From positions 20,952,501-21,016,500 of the forward strand of contig OZ059896.1 of NCBI GenBank assembly GCA_964057225.1: a stretch of 64,000 nucleotides of DNA, written 5' to 3'. The notes under the pieces are model-generated. The model did no database searches. It was given only the letters and a program-made list of their open reading frames with translations, and had not been told where the DNA came from. The translations under genes and the position numbers were made by a program. Of the stretch, positions 51,244-63,878 are shown in pieces (positions within the stretch are counted from its first letter, which is position 1; every line of letters starts with the position of its first letter). The stretch is from Auanema rhodensis. Taxonomy: Eukaryota; Nematoda; Chromadorea; Rhabditida; Rhabditidae.

Positions 51244-52998
51244 TCAGTTGATATCTCGGTGCATTTTTAAGCTAGCGCAAATCTGATAACACAGATCGAC
51301 GCAGCTTAAAAATCCGCATCGAATGCACTATACTACATCAAGAAACGCTTGATACAAAAATTAGTTATGATCGTTTGAAAAATGATGCATTAGTGTATGT
51401 TGAGTTTCCATGTACACTCAACATTGCTTCCAAAAACATTTTGACAAAAATTTTTTCGAAAAATTTCAAAATAATTTAGCAATAAGTAGATGTTTTTAGA
51501 TTCCTTTTTTCAAGGCAAAGACGATGGACAATGTTATTCAACGAAAAAATTAATTCTTCAGGGTGAAAATCGAGGATATAAGTGTGAACTTATATCAGTT
51601 GATATCTCGGTGCATTTTTAAGCTAGCGCAAATCTGATAACACAGATCGACGCAGCTTAAAAATCCGCATCGAATGCACTATACTACATTGAGAAACGCT
51701 TAATACACAAATTAGTTATGATCGTTTGAAAAATGATGCATTAGTGTATGTTGAGTTTCCATGTACACTCAACATTGCTTCCAAAAACAGTTTGACAAAA
51801 ATTTTTTCGAAAAATTTCAAAATAATTTAGCAAAAAGTAGATGTTTTTAGATTTCTTTTTTCAAGGCAAAGACGATGGACAATGTTATTCAACGAAAAAA
51901 TTAATTCTTCAGGGTGAAAATCGAGGATATAAGTGTGAACTTATATCAGTTGATATCTCGGTGCATTTTTAAGCTAGCGCAAATCTGATAACACAGATCG
52001 ACGCAGCTTAAAAATCCGCATCGAATGCACTATACTACATTGAGAAACGCTTAATACACAAATTAGTTATGATCGTTTGAAAAATGATGCATTAGTGTAT
52101 GTTGAGTTTCCATGTACACTCAACATTGCTTCCAAAAACAGTTTGACAAAAATTTTTTCGAAAAATTTCAAAATAATTTAGCAAAAAGTAGATGTTTTTA
52201 GATTCTTTTTTTTAAAGCAAAGACGATGGACAATGTTATTCAACGAAAAAATTAATTCTTCAGGGTGAAAATCGAGGATATAAGTGTGAACTTATATCAG
52301 TTGATATCTCGGTGCATTTTTAAGCTAGCGCAAATCTGATAACACAGATCGACGCAGCTTAAAAATCCGCATCGAATGCACTATACTACATTGAGAAACG
52401 CTTAATACAAAAATTAGTTATGATCGTTTGAAAAATGATGCATTAGTGTATGTTGAGTTTCCATGTACACTCAACATTGCTTCCAAAAACATTTTGACAA
52501 AAATTTTTTCGAAAAATTTCAAAATAATTTAGCAAAAAGTAGATGTTTTTAGATTCCATTTTTCAAGGCAAAGACGATAGACAATGTTATTCAACGAAAA
52601 AATTAATTCTTCAGGGTGAAAATCGAGGATATATGTGTGAACTTATATCAGTTGATATCTCGGTGCATTTTTAAGCTAGCGCAAATCTGATAACACAGAT
52701 CGACGCAGCTTAAAAATCCACATCGAATGCACTATACTACATTGAGAAACGCTTGATACAAAAATTAGTTATGATCGTTTGAAAAATGATGCATTAGTGT
52801 ATGTTGAGTTTCCATGTACACTCAACATTGCTTCCAAAAACATTTTGACAAAAATTTTTTCGAAAAATTTCAAAATAATTTAGCAAAAAGTAGATGTTTT
52901 TAGATTCCTTTTTTCAAGGCAAAGACGATGGACAATGTTATTCAGCGAAAAAATTAATTCTTCAGGGTGAAAATCGAGGATATAAGTGTGAACTTATA

Positions 52999-53348
52999 TC
53001 AGTTGATATCTCGGTGCATTTTTAAGCTAGCGCAAATCTGATAACACAGATCGGCGCAGCTTAAAATCCGCATCGAATGCACTATACTACATTGAGAAAC
53101 GCTTGATACAAAAATTAGTTATGATCGTTTGAAAAATGATGCATTAGTGTATGTTGAGTTTCCATGTACACTCAACATTGCTTCCAAAAACATTTTGATA
53201 AAAATTTTTTCGAAAAATTTCAAAATAATTTAGCAAAAAGTAGATGTTTTTAGATTCCATTTTTCAAGGCAAAGACGATAGACAATGTTATTCAACGAAA
53301 AAATTAATTCTTCAGGGTGAAAATCGAGGATATAAGTGTGAACTTATA
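52999..53348. repeat. 350-bp type D monomer (copy 3)
   Basis: Monomer 152 carries A55G, the deletion and C202T (53199). Its back half is copied again, fused to a different front half, in the monomer at 53700. Confidence 0.88.
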
Positions 53349-54602
53349 TCAGTTGATATCTCGGTGCATTTTTAAGCTAGCGCAAATCTGATAACACAGA
53401 TCGACGCAGCTTAAAAATCCACATCGAATGCACTATACTACATTGAGAAACGCTTGAAACAAAAATTAGTTATGATCGTTTGAAAAATGATGCATTAGTG
53501 TATGTTGAGTTTCCATGTACACTCAACATTGCTTCCAAAAACAGTTTGACAAAAATTTTTTCGAAAAATTTCAAAATAATTTAGCAAAAAAAAGATATTT
53601 TTAGATTTCTTTTTTCAAGGCAAAGACGATGGACAATGTTATTCAACGAAAAAATTAATTCTTCAGGGTGAAAATCGAGGATATAAGTGTGAACTTATAT
53701 CAGTTGATATCTCGGTGCATTTTTAAGCTAGCGCAAATCTGATAACACAGATCGACGCAGCTTAAAAATCCGCATCGAATGCACTATACTACATCAAGAA
53801 ACGCTTGATACAAAAATTAGTTATGATCGTTTGAAAAATGATGCATTAGTGTATGTTGAGTTTCCATGTACACTCAACATTGCTTCCAAAAACATTTTGA
53901 TAAAAATTTTTTCGAAAAATTTCAAAATAATTTAGCAAAAAGTAGATGTTTTTAGATTCCATTTTTCAAGGCAAAGACGATAGACAATGTTATTCAACGA
54001 AAAAATTAATTCTTCAGGGTGAAAATCGAGGATATAAGTGTGAACTTATATCAGTTGATATCTCGGTGCATTTTTAAGCTAGCGCAAATCTGATAACACA
54101 GATCGACGCAGCTTAAAAATCCACATCGAATGCACTATACTACATTGAGAAACGCTTGAAACAAAAATTAGTTATGATCGTTTGAAAAATGATGCATTAG
54201 TGTATGTTGAGTTTCCATGTACACTCAACATTGCTTCCAAAAACAGTTTGACAAAAATTTTTTCGAAAAATTTCAAAATAATTTAGCAAAAAAAAGATAT
54301 TTTTAGATTTCTTTTTTCAAGGCAAAGACGATGGACAATGTTATTCAACGAAAAAATTAATTCTTCAGGGTGAAAATCGAGGATATAAGTGTGAACTTAT
54401 ATCAGTTGATATCTCGGTGCATTTTTAAGCTAGCGCAAATCTGATAACACAGATCGACGCAGCTTAAAAATCCGCATCGAATGCACTATACTACATCAAG
54501 AAACGCTTGATACAAAAATTAGTTATGATCGTTTGAAAAATGATGCATTAGTGTATGTTGAGTTTCCATGTACACTCAACATTGCTTCCAAAAACATTTT
54601 GA
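53095..54602. repeat. Local 702-bp duplication with a chimeric monomer at 53700-54050
   Basis: Monomer 154 has a front half like the CA96-97 monomer at 54402 and a back half like the D monomer at 52999 (C202T at 53901, exactly 702 bp after 53199). The two H monomers at 53349 and 54051 look identical. The match opens after position 97 of monomers 152/154 and closes at position 202 of monomers 154/156, placing the exchange between positions 97 and 202. Confidence 0.82.
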
Positions 54603-56156
54603 CAAAAATTTTTTCGAAAAATTTCAAAATAATTTAGCAATAAGTAGATGTTTTTAGATTCCTTTTTTTAAGGCAAAGACGATGGACAATGTTATTCAAC
54701 GAAAAAATTAATTCTTCAGGGTGAAAATCGAGGATATAAGTGTGAACTTATATCAGTTGATATCTCGGTGCATTTTTAAGCTAGCGCAAATCTGATAACA
54801 CAGATCGACGCAGCTTAAAAATCTGCATCGAATGCACTATACTACATCAAGAAACGCTTGATACAAAAATTAGTTATGATCGTTTGAAAAATGATGCATT
54901 AGTGTATGTTGAGTTTCCATGTACACTCAACATTGCTTCCAAAAACACTTTGACAAAAATTTTTTCGAAAAATTTCAAAATAATTTAGCAAAAAGTAGAT
55001 GTTTTTAGATTTCTTTTTTCAAGGCAAAGACGATGGACAATGTTATTCAACGAAAAAATTAATTCTTCAGGGTGAAAATCGAGGATATAAGTGTGAACTT
55101 ATATCAGTTGATCTCTCGGTGCATTTTTAAGCTAGCGCAAATCTGATAACACAGATCGACGCAGCTTAAAAATCCGCATCGAATGCACTATACTACATTG
55201 AGAAACGCTTAATACACAAATTAGTTATGATCGTTTGAAAAATGATGCATTAGTGTATGTTGAGTTTCCATGTACACTCAACATTGCTTCCAAAAACAGT
55301 TTGACAAAAATTTTTTCGAAAAATTTCAAAATAATTTAGCAAAAAGTAGATGTTTTTAGATTCCTTTTTTTAAAGCAAAGACGATGGACAATGTTATTCA
55401 ACGAAAAAATTAATTCTTCAGGGTGAAAATCGAGGATATAAGTGTGAACTTATATCAGTTGATATCTCGGTGCATTTTTAAGCTAGCGCAAATCTGATAA
55501 CACAGATCGACGCAGCTTAAAAATCCGCATCGAATGCACTATACTACATTGAGAAACGCTTAATACAAAAATTAGTTATGATCGTTTGAAAAATGATGCA
55601 TTAGTGTATGTTGAGTTTCCATGTACACTCAACATTGCTTCCAAAAACATTTTGACAAAAATTTTTTCGAAAAATTTCAAAATAATTTAGCAAAAAGTAG
55701 ATGTTTTTAGATTCCATTTTTCAAGGCAAAGACGATAGACAATGTTATTCAACGAAAAAATTAATTCTTCAGGGTGAAAATCGAGGATATATGTGTGAAC
55801 TTATATCAGTTGATATCTCGGTGCATTTTTAAGCTAGCGCAAATCTGATAACACAGATCGACGCAGCTTAAAAATCCACATCGAATGCACTATACTACAT
55901 TGAGAAACGCTTGATACAAAAATTAGTTATGATCGTTTGAAAAATGATGCATTAGTGTATGTTGAGTTTCCATGTACACTCAACATTGCTTCCAAAAACA
56001 TTTTGACAAAAATTTTTTCGAAAAATTTCAAAATAATTTAGCAAAAAGTAGATGTTTTTAGATTCCTTTTTTCAAGGCAAAGACGATGGACAATGTTATT
56101 CAGCGAAAAAATTAATTCTTCAGGGTGAAAATCGAGGATATAAGTGTGAACTTATA

Positions 56157-56506
56157 TCAGTTGATATCTCGGTGCATTTTTAAGCTAGCGCAAATCTGAT
56201 AACACAGATCGGCGCAGCTTAAAATCCGCATCGAATGCACTATACTACATTGAGAAACGCTTGATACAAAAATTAGTTATGATCGTTTGAAAAATGATGC
56301 ATTAGTGTATGTTGAGTTTCCATGTACACTCAACATTGCTTCCAAAAACATTTTGATAAAAATTTTTTCGAAAAATTTCAAAATAATTTAGCAAAAAGTA
56401 GATGTTTTTAGATTCCATTTTTCAAGGCAAAGACGATAGACAATGTTATTCAACGAAAAAATTAATTCTTCAGGGTGAAAATCGAGGATATAAGTGTGAA
56501 CTTATA
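56157..56506. repeat. 350-bp type D monomer (copy 4)
   Basis: Monomer 161 carries the same three changes and, like copy 3, is followed by a type H monomer. That makes it the counterpart of copy 3 in the larger duplication (51946-53698 and 55104-56857). Confidence 0.88.
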
Positions 56507-58261
56507 TCAGTTGATATCTCGGTGCATTTTTAAGCTAGCGCAAATCTGATAACACAGATCGACGCAGCTTAAAAATCCACATCGAATGCACTATACTACA
56601 TTGAGAAACGCTTGAAACAAAAATTAGTTATGATCGTTTGAAAAATGATGCATTAGTGTATGTTGAGTTTCCATGTACACTCAACATTGCTTCCAAAAAC
56701 AGTTTGACAAAAATTTTTTCGAAAAATTTCAAAATAATTTAGCAAAAAAAAGATATTTTTAGATTTCTTTTTTCAAGGCAAAGACGATGGACAATGTTAT
56801 TCAACGAAAAAATTAATTCTTCAGGGTGAAAATCGAGGATATAAGTGTGAACTTATATCAGTTGATATCTCGGTGCATTTTTAAGCTAGCGCAAATCTGA
56901 TAACACAGATCGACGCAGCTTAAAAATCCGCATCGAATGCACTATACTACATCAAGAAACGCTTGATACAAAAATTAGTTATGATCGTTTGAAAAATGAT
57001 GCATTAGTGTATGTTGAGTTTCCATGTACACTCAACATTGCTTCCAAAAACATTTTGACAAAAATTTTTTCGAAAAATTTCAAAATAATTTAGCAATAAG
57101 TAGATGTTTTTAGATTCCTTTTTTTAAGGCAAAGACGATGGACAATGTTATTCAACGAAAAAATTAATTCTTCAGGGTGAAAATCGAGGATATAAGTGTG
57201 AACTTATATCAGTTGATATCTCGGTGCATTTTTAAGCTAGCGCAAATCTGATAACACAGATCGACGCAGCTTAAAAATCTGCATCGAATGCACTATACTA
57301 CATCAAGAAACGCTTGATACAAAAATTAGTTATGATCGTTTGAAAAATGATGCATTAGTGTATGTTGAGTTTCCATGTACACTCAACATTGCTTCCAAAA
57401 ACATTTTGACAAAAATTTTTTCGAAAAATTTCAAAATAATTTAGCAAAAAGTAGATGTTTTTAGATTCCATTTTTCAAGGCAAAGACGATAGACAATGTT
57501 ATTCAACGAAAAAATTAATTCTTCAGGGTGAAAATCGAGGATATAAGTGTGAACTTATATCAGTTGATATCTCGGTGCATTTTTAAGCTAGCGCAAATCT
57601 GATAACACAGATCGACGCAGCTTAAAAATCCGCATCGAATGCACTATACTACATTGAGAAACGCTTAATACACAAATTAGTTATGATCGTTTGAAAAATG
57701 ATGCATTAGTGTATGTTGAGTTTCCATGTACACTCAACATTGCTTCCAAAAACAGTTTGACAAAAATTTTTTCGAAAAATTTCAAAATAATTTAGCAAAA
57801 AGTAGATGTTTTTAGATTTCTTTTTTCAAGGCAAAGACGATGGACAATGTTATTCAACGAAAAAATTAATTCTTCAGGGTGAAAATCGAGGATATAAGTG
57901 TGAACTTATATCAGTTGATATCTCGGTGCATTTTTAAGCTAGCGCAAATCTGATAACACAGATCGACGCAGCTTAAAAATCCGCATCGAATGCACTATAC
58001 TACATCAAGAAACGCTTGATACAAAAATTAGTTATGATCGTTTGAAAAATGATGCATTAGTGTATGTTGAGTTTCCATGTTCACTCAACATTGCTTCCAA
58101 AAACATTTTGACAAAAATTTTTTCGAAAAATTTCAAAATAATTTAGCAAGAAGTAGATGTTTTTAGATTTCTTTTTTCAAGGCAAAGACGATGGACAATG
58201 TTATTCAACGAAAAAATTAATTCTTCAGGGTGAAAATCGAGGATATAAGTGTGAACTTATA

Positions 58262-59314
58262 TCAGTTGATATCTCGGTGCATTTCTAAGCTAGCGCAAAT
58301 CTGATAACACAGATCGACGCAGCTTAAAAATCCGCATCGAATGCACTATACTACATTGAGAAACGCTTGATACAAAAATTAGTTATGATCGTTTGAAAAA
58401 TGATGCATTAGTGTATGTTGAGTTTCCATGTACACTCAACATTGCTTCCAAAAACATTTTGACAAAAATTTTTTCGAAAAATTTCAAAATAATTTAGCAA
58501 AAAGTAGATGTTTTTAGATTCCATTTCTCAAGGCAAAGACGATAGACAATGTTATTCAACGAAAAAATTAATTCTTCAGGGTGAAAATCGAGGATATAAG
58601 TGTGAACTTATATCAGTTGATATCTCGGTGCATTTCTAAGCTAGCGCAAATCTGATAACACAGATCGACGCAGCTTAAAAATCCGCATCGAATGCACTAT
58701 ACTACATTGAGAAACGCTTGATACAAAAATTAGTTATGATCGTTTGAAAAATGATGCATTAGTGTATGTTGAGTTTCCATGTACACTCAACATTGCTTCC
58801 AAAAACATTTTGACAAAAATTTTTTCGAAAAATTTCAAAATAATTTAGCAAAAAGTAGATGTTTTTAGATTCCATTTTTCAAGGCAAAGACGATAGACAA
58901 TGTTATTCAACGAAAAAATTAATTCTTCAGGGTGAAAATCGAGGATATAAGTGTGAACTTATATCAGTTGATATCTCGGTGCATTTCTAAGCTAGCGCAA
59001 ATCTGATAACACAGATCGACGCAGCTTAAAAATCCGCATCGAATGCACTATACTACATTGAGAAACGCTTGATACAAAAATTAGTTATGATCGTTTGAAA
59101 AATGATGCATTAGTGTATGTTGAGTTTCCATGTACACTCAACATTGCTTCCAAAAACAGTTTGACAAAAATTTTTTCGAAAAATTTCAAAATAATTTAGC
59201 AAAAAGTAGATGTTTTTAGATTTCTTTTTTCAAGGCAAAGACGATGGACAATGTTATTCAACGAAAAAATTAATTCTTCAGGGTGAAAATCGAGGATATA
59301 AGTGTGAACTTATA
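58262..59314. repeat. Run of three T24C (type L) monomers
   Basis: Monomers 167-169 share T24C with T25 (CATTTCTAAG). The first two have the A262/C268 tract, the first with an extra T-to-C in it; the third has T196G and C260T in its back half. T24C appears once more at 60018, where the back half is of another type. Confidence 0.72.
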
Positions 59315-59666
59315 TCAGTTGATATCTCGGTGCATTTTTAAGCTAGCGCAAATCTGATAACACAGATCGACGCAGCTTAAAAATCCGCATCGAATGCACT
59401 ATACTACATTGAGAAACGCTTGATACAAAAATTAGTTATGATCGTTTGAAAAATGATGCATTAGTGTATGTTGAGTTTCCATGTACACTCAACATTGCTT
59501 CCAAAAACAGTTTGACAAAAATTTTTTCGAAAAATTTCAAAATAATTTAGCAAAAAAAAAGATATTTTTAGATTTCTTTTTTCAAGGCAAAGACGATGGA
59601 CAATGTTATTCAACGAAAAAATTAATTCTTCAGGGTGAAAATCGAGGATATAAGTGTGAACTTATA
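59315..59666. repeat. The only 352-bp monomer
   Basis: Monomer 170 is an H-like copy (T196G, G249A) whose A run after the C at 59551 has nine A, one more than the eight in the H monomers at 53349, 54051 and 56507. It lacks their G73A and T110A in the front half. Confidence 0.88.
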
Positions 59667-59693
59667 TCAGTTGATATCTCGGTGCATTTTTAA
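59481..59693 (+). other. Chance 70-codon open reading frame, not a gene
   Basis: In ordinary monomers the ATG at position 168 opens a 29-codon frame that ends at the TAG at 254-256. In the 352-bp monomer at 59315 the extra A in the run near 59552-59560 shifts the frame past that stop. The frame then crosses the monomer junction at 59666/59667 and ends at TAA 59691-59693, in the T25 allele of the next copy. The predicted 70-residue product is rich in Lys, Phe and Gln, reflects A/T tracts, and shows no domain, signal peptide or membrane segment I recognise. A ribosome binding site is not expected in this eukaryotic context and none is evident. I infer that it is non-coding. A satellite transcript could contain it, but nothing suggests that it is translated. 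Confidence 0.9.
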
Positions 59694-61184
59694 GCTAGCG
59701 CAAATCTGATAACACAGATCGACGCAGCTTAAAAATCCGCATCGAATGCACTATACTACATCAAGAAACGCTTGATACAAAAATTAGTTATGATCGTTTG
59801 AAAAATGATGCATTAGTGTATGTTGAGTTTCCATGTACACTCAACATTGCTTCCAAAAACATTTTGACAAAAATTTTTTCGAAAAATTTCAAAATAATTT
59901 AGCAAGAAGTAGATGTTTTTAGATTTCTTTTTTCAAGGCAAAGACGATGGACAATGTTATTCAACGAAAAAATTAATTCTTCAGGGTGAAAATCGAGGAT
60001 ATAAGTGTGAACTTATATCAGTTGATATCTCGGTGCATTTCTAAGCTAGCGCAAATCTGATAACACAGATCGACGCAGCTTAAAAATCCGCATCGAATGC
60101 ACTATACTACATTGAGAAACGCTTGATACAAAAATTAGTTATGATCGTTTGAAAAATGATGCATTAGTGTATGTTGAGTTTCCATGTACACTCAACATTG
60201 CTTCCAAAAACATTTTGACAAAAATTTTTTCGAAAAATTTCAAAACAATTTAGCAAAAAGTAGATGTTTTTAGATTCCTTTTTTTAAGGCAAAGACGATG
60301 GACAATGTTATTCAACGAAAAAATTAATTCTTCAGGGTGAAAATCGAGGATATAAGTGTGAACTTATATCAGTTGATATCTCGGTGCATTTTTAAGCTAG
60401 CGCAAATCTGATAACACAGATCGACGCAGCTTAAAAATCTGCATCGAATGCACTATACTACATCAAGAAACGCTTGATACAAAAATTAGTTATGATCGTT
60501 TGAAAAATGATGCATTAGTGTATGTTGAGTTTCCATGTACACTCAACATTGCTTCCAAAAACATTTTGACAAAAATTTTTTCGAAAAATTTCAAAATAAT
60601 TTAGCAAAAAGTAGATGTTTTTAGATTCCATTTTTCAAGGCAAAGACGATAGACAATGTTATTCAACGAAAAAATTAATTCTTCAGGGTGAAAATCGAGG
60701 ATATAAGTGTGAACTTATATCAGTTGATATCTCGGTGCATTTTTAAGCTAGCGCAAATCTGATAACACAGATCGACGCAGCTTAAAAATCCGCATCGAAT
60801 GCACTATACTACATTGAGAAACGCTTAATACACAAATTAGTTATGATCGTTTGAAAAATGATGCATTAGTGTATGTTGAGTTTCCATGTACACTCAACAT
60901 TGCTTCCAAAAACAGTTTGACAAAAATTTTTTCGAAAAATTTCAAAATAATTTAGCAAAAAGTAGATGTTTTTAGATTTCTTTTTTCAAGGCAAAGACGA
61001 TGGACAATGTTATTCAACGAAAAAATTAATTCTTCAGGGTGAAAATCAAGGATATAAGTGTGAACTTATATCAGTTGATATCTCGGTGCATTTTCAAGCT
61101 AGCGCAAATCTGATAACACAGATCGACGCAGCTTAAAAATCCGCATCGAATGCACTATACTACATTGAGAAACGCTTGATACAA

Positions 61185-63436
61185 AAATTAGTTATGATCG
61201 TTTGAAAAATGATGCATTAGTGTATGTTGAGTTTCCATGTACACTCAACATTGCTTCCAAAAACATTTTGACAAAAATTTTTTCGAAAAATTTCAAAATA
61301 ATTTAGCAAAAAGTAGATGTTTTTAGATTCCTTTTTTTAAGGCAAAGACGATGGACAATGTTATTCAACGAAAAAATTAATTCTTCAGGGTGAAAATCGA
61401 GGATATAAGTGTGAACTTATATCAGTTGATATCTCGGTGCATTTTTAAGCTAGCGCAAATCTGATAACACAGATCGACGCAGCTTAAAAATCTGCATCGA
61501 ATGCACTATACTACATCAAGAAACGCTTGATACAAAAATTAGTTATGATCGTTTGAAAAATGATGCATTAGTGTATGTTGAGTTTCCATGTACACTCAAC
61601 ATTGCTTCCAAAAACATTTTGACAAAAATTTTTTCGAAAAATTTCAAAATAATTTAGCAAAAAGTAGATGTTTTTAGATTTCTTTTTTCAAGGCAAAGAC
61701 GATGGACAATGTTATTCAACGAAAAAATTAATTCTTCAGGGTGAAAATCAAGGATATAAGTGTGAACTTATATCAGTTGATATCTCGGTGCATTTTCAAG
61801 CTAGCGCAAATCTGATAACACAGATCGACGCAGCTTAAAAATCCGCATCGAATGCACTATACTACATTGAGAAACGCTTGATACAAAAATTAGTTATGAT
61901 CGTTTGAAAAATGATGCATTAGTGTATGTTGAGTTTCCATGTACACTCAACATTGCTTCCAAAAACATTTTGACAAAAATTTTTTCGAAAAATTTCAAAA
62001 TAATTTAGCAAAAAGTAGATGTTTTTAGATTTCTTTTTTCAAGGCAAAGACGATGGACAATGTTATTCAACGAAAAAATTAATTCTTCAGGGTGAAAATC
62101 GAGGATATAAGTGTGAACTTATATCAGTTGATATCTCGGTGCATTTTTAAGCTAGCGCAAATCTGATAACACAGATCGACGCAGCTTAAAAATCCGCATC
62201 GAATGCACTATACTACATTGAGAAACGCTTAATACACAAATTAGTTATGATCGTTTGAAAAATGATGCATTAGTGTATGTTGAGTTTCCATGTACACTCA
62301 ACATTGCTTCCAAAAACATTTTGACAAAAATTTTTTCGAAAAATTTCAAAATAATTTAGCAAAAAGTAGATGTTTTTAGATTCCTTTTTTTAAGGCAAAG
62401 ACGATGGACAATGTTATTCAACGAAAAAATTAATTCTTCAGGGTGAAAATCGAGGATATAAGTGTGAACTTATATCAGTTGATATCTCGGTGCATTTTTA
62501 AGCTAGCGCAAATCTGATAACACAGATCGACGCAGCTTAAAAATCTGCATCGAATGCACTATACTACATCAAGAAACGCTTGATACAAAAATTAGTTATG
62601 ATCGTTTGAAAAATGATGCATTAGTGTATGTTGAGTTTCCATGTACACTCAACATTGCTTCCAAAAACATTTTGACAAAAATTTTTTCGAAAAATTTCAA
62701 AATAATTTAGCAAAAAGTAGATGTTTTTAGATTTCTTTTTTCAAGGCAAAGACGATGGACAATGTTATTCAACGAAAAAATTAATTCTTCAGGGTGAAAA
62801 TCAAGGATATAAGTGTGAACTTATATCAGTTGATATCTCGGTGCATTTTCAAGCTAGCGCAAATCTGATAACACAGATCGACGCAGCTTAAAAATCCGCA
62901 TCGAATGCACTATACTACATTGAGAAACGCTTGATACAAAAATTAGTTATGATCGTTTGAAAAATGATGCATTAGTGTATGTTGAGTTTCCATGTACACT
63001 CAACATTGCTTCCAAAAACATTTTGACAAAAATTTTTTCGAAAAATTTCAAAATAATTTAGCAAAAAGTAGATGTTTTTAGATTTCTTTTTTCAAGGCAA
63101 AGACGATGGACAATGTTATTCAACGAAAAAATTAATTCTTCAGGGTGAAAATCGAGGATATAAGTGTGAACTTATATCAGTTGATATCTCGGTGCATTTT
63201 TAAGCTAGCGCAAATCTGATAACACAGATCGACGCAGCTTAAAAATCCGCATCGAATGCACTATACTACATTGAGAAACGCTTAATACACAAATTAGTTA
63301 TGATCGTTTGAAAAATGATGCATTAGTGTATGTTGAGTTTCCATGTACACTCAACATTGCTTCCAAAAACATTTTGACAAAAATTTTTTCGAAAAATTTC
63401 AAAATAATTTAGCAAAAAGTAGATGTTTTTAGATTT
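61185..63436. repeat. Two copies of a 1,053-bp trimer
   Basis: Monomers 176-178 match 179-181 in order: C72T/CA96-97 with C260T; C25/G108 with C260T; A114C with T196. The rare G329A (AATCAAGG) follows the first member in both (about 61750 and 62803). The match starts after position 114 of monomers 175/178 and ends at position 260 of 178/181. Confidence 0.78.
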
Positions 63437-63878
63437 CTTTTTTCAAGGCAAAGACGATGGACAATGTTATTCAACGAAAAAATTAATTCTTCAGGGTGAA
63501 AATCGAGGATATAAGTGTGAACTTATATCAGTTGATATCTCGGTGCATTTTTAAGCTAGCGCAAATCTGATAACACAGATCGACGCAGCTTAAAAATCCG
63601 CATCGAATGCACTATACTACATTGAGAAACGCTTAATACACAAATTAGTTATGATCGTTTGAAAAATGATGCATTAGTGTATGTTGAGTTTCCATGTACA
63701 CTCAACATTGCTTCCAAAAACAGTTTGACAAAAATTTTTTCGAAAAATTTCAAAATAATTTAGCAAAAAGTAGATGTTTTTAGATTCCTTTTTTTAAAGC
63801 AAAGACGATGGACAATGTTATTCAACGAAAAAATTAATTCTTCAGGGTGAAAATCGAGGATATAAGTGTGAACTTATA

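Larger units (their letters stand above)
51946..56857. repeat. Pentamer block A-B-C-D-H, two copies 3,158 bp apart
   Basis: Monomers 149-153 and 158-162 carry the same ordered markers: A114C/T196G; A338T; G73A/A298G; the 350-bp D type; and the A-rich H type. The offset is nine monomers minus one base, because one D copy lies between the compared points. The first copy starts with an extra C-to-T near 52206; the second has a private A-to-C (GATCTCTC near 55113) that removes an EcoRV palindrome. Confidence 0.8.

Noticed and set aside
59481-59693. Possible 70-residue protein-coding gene
   Set aside because: It exists only because of a one-base insertion in one of 182 monomers, has biased composition from A/T tracts, and shows no recognisable domain.
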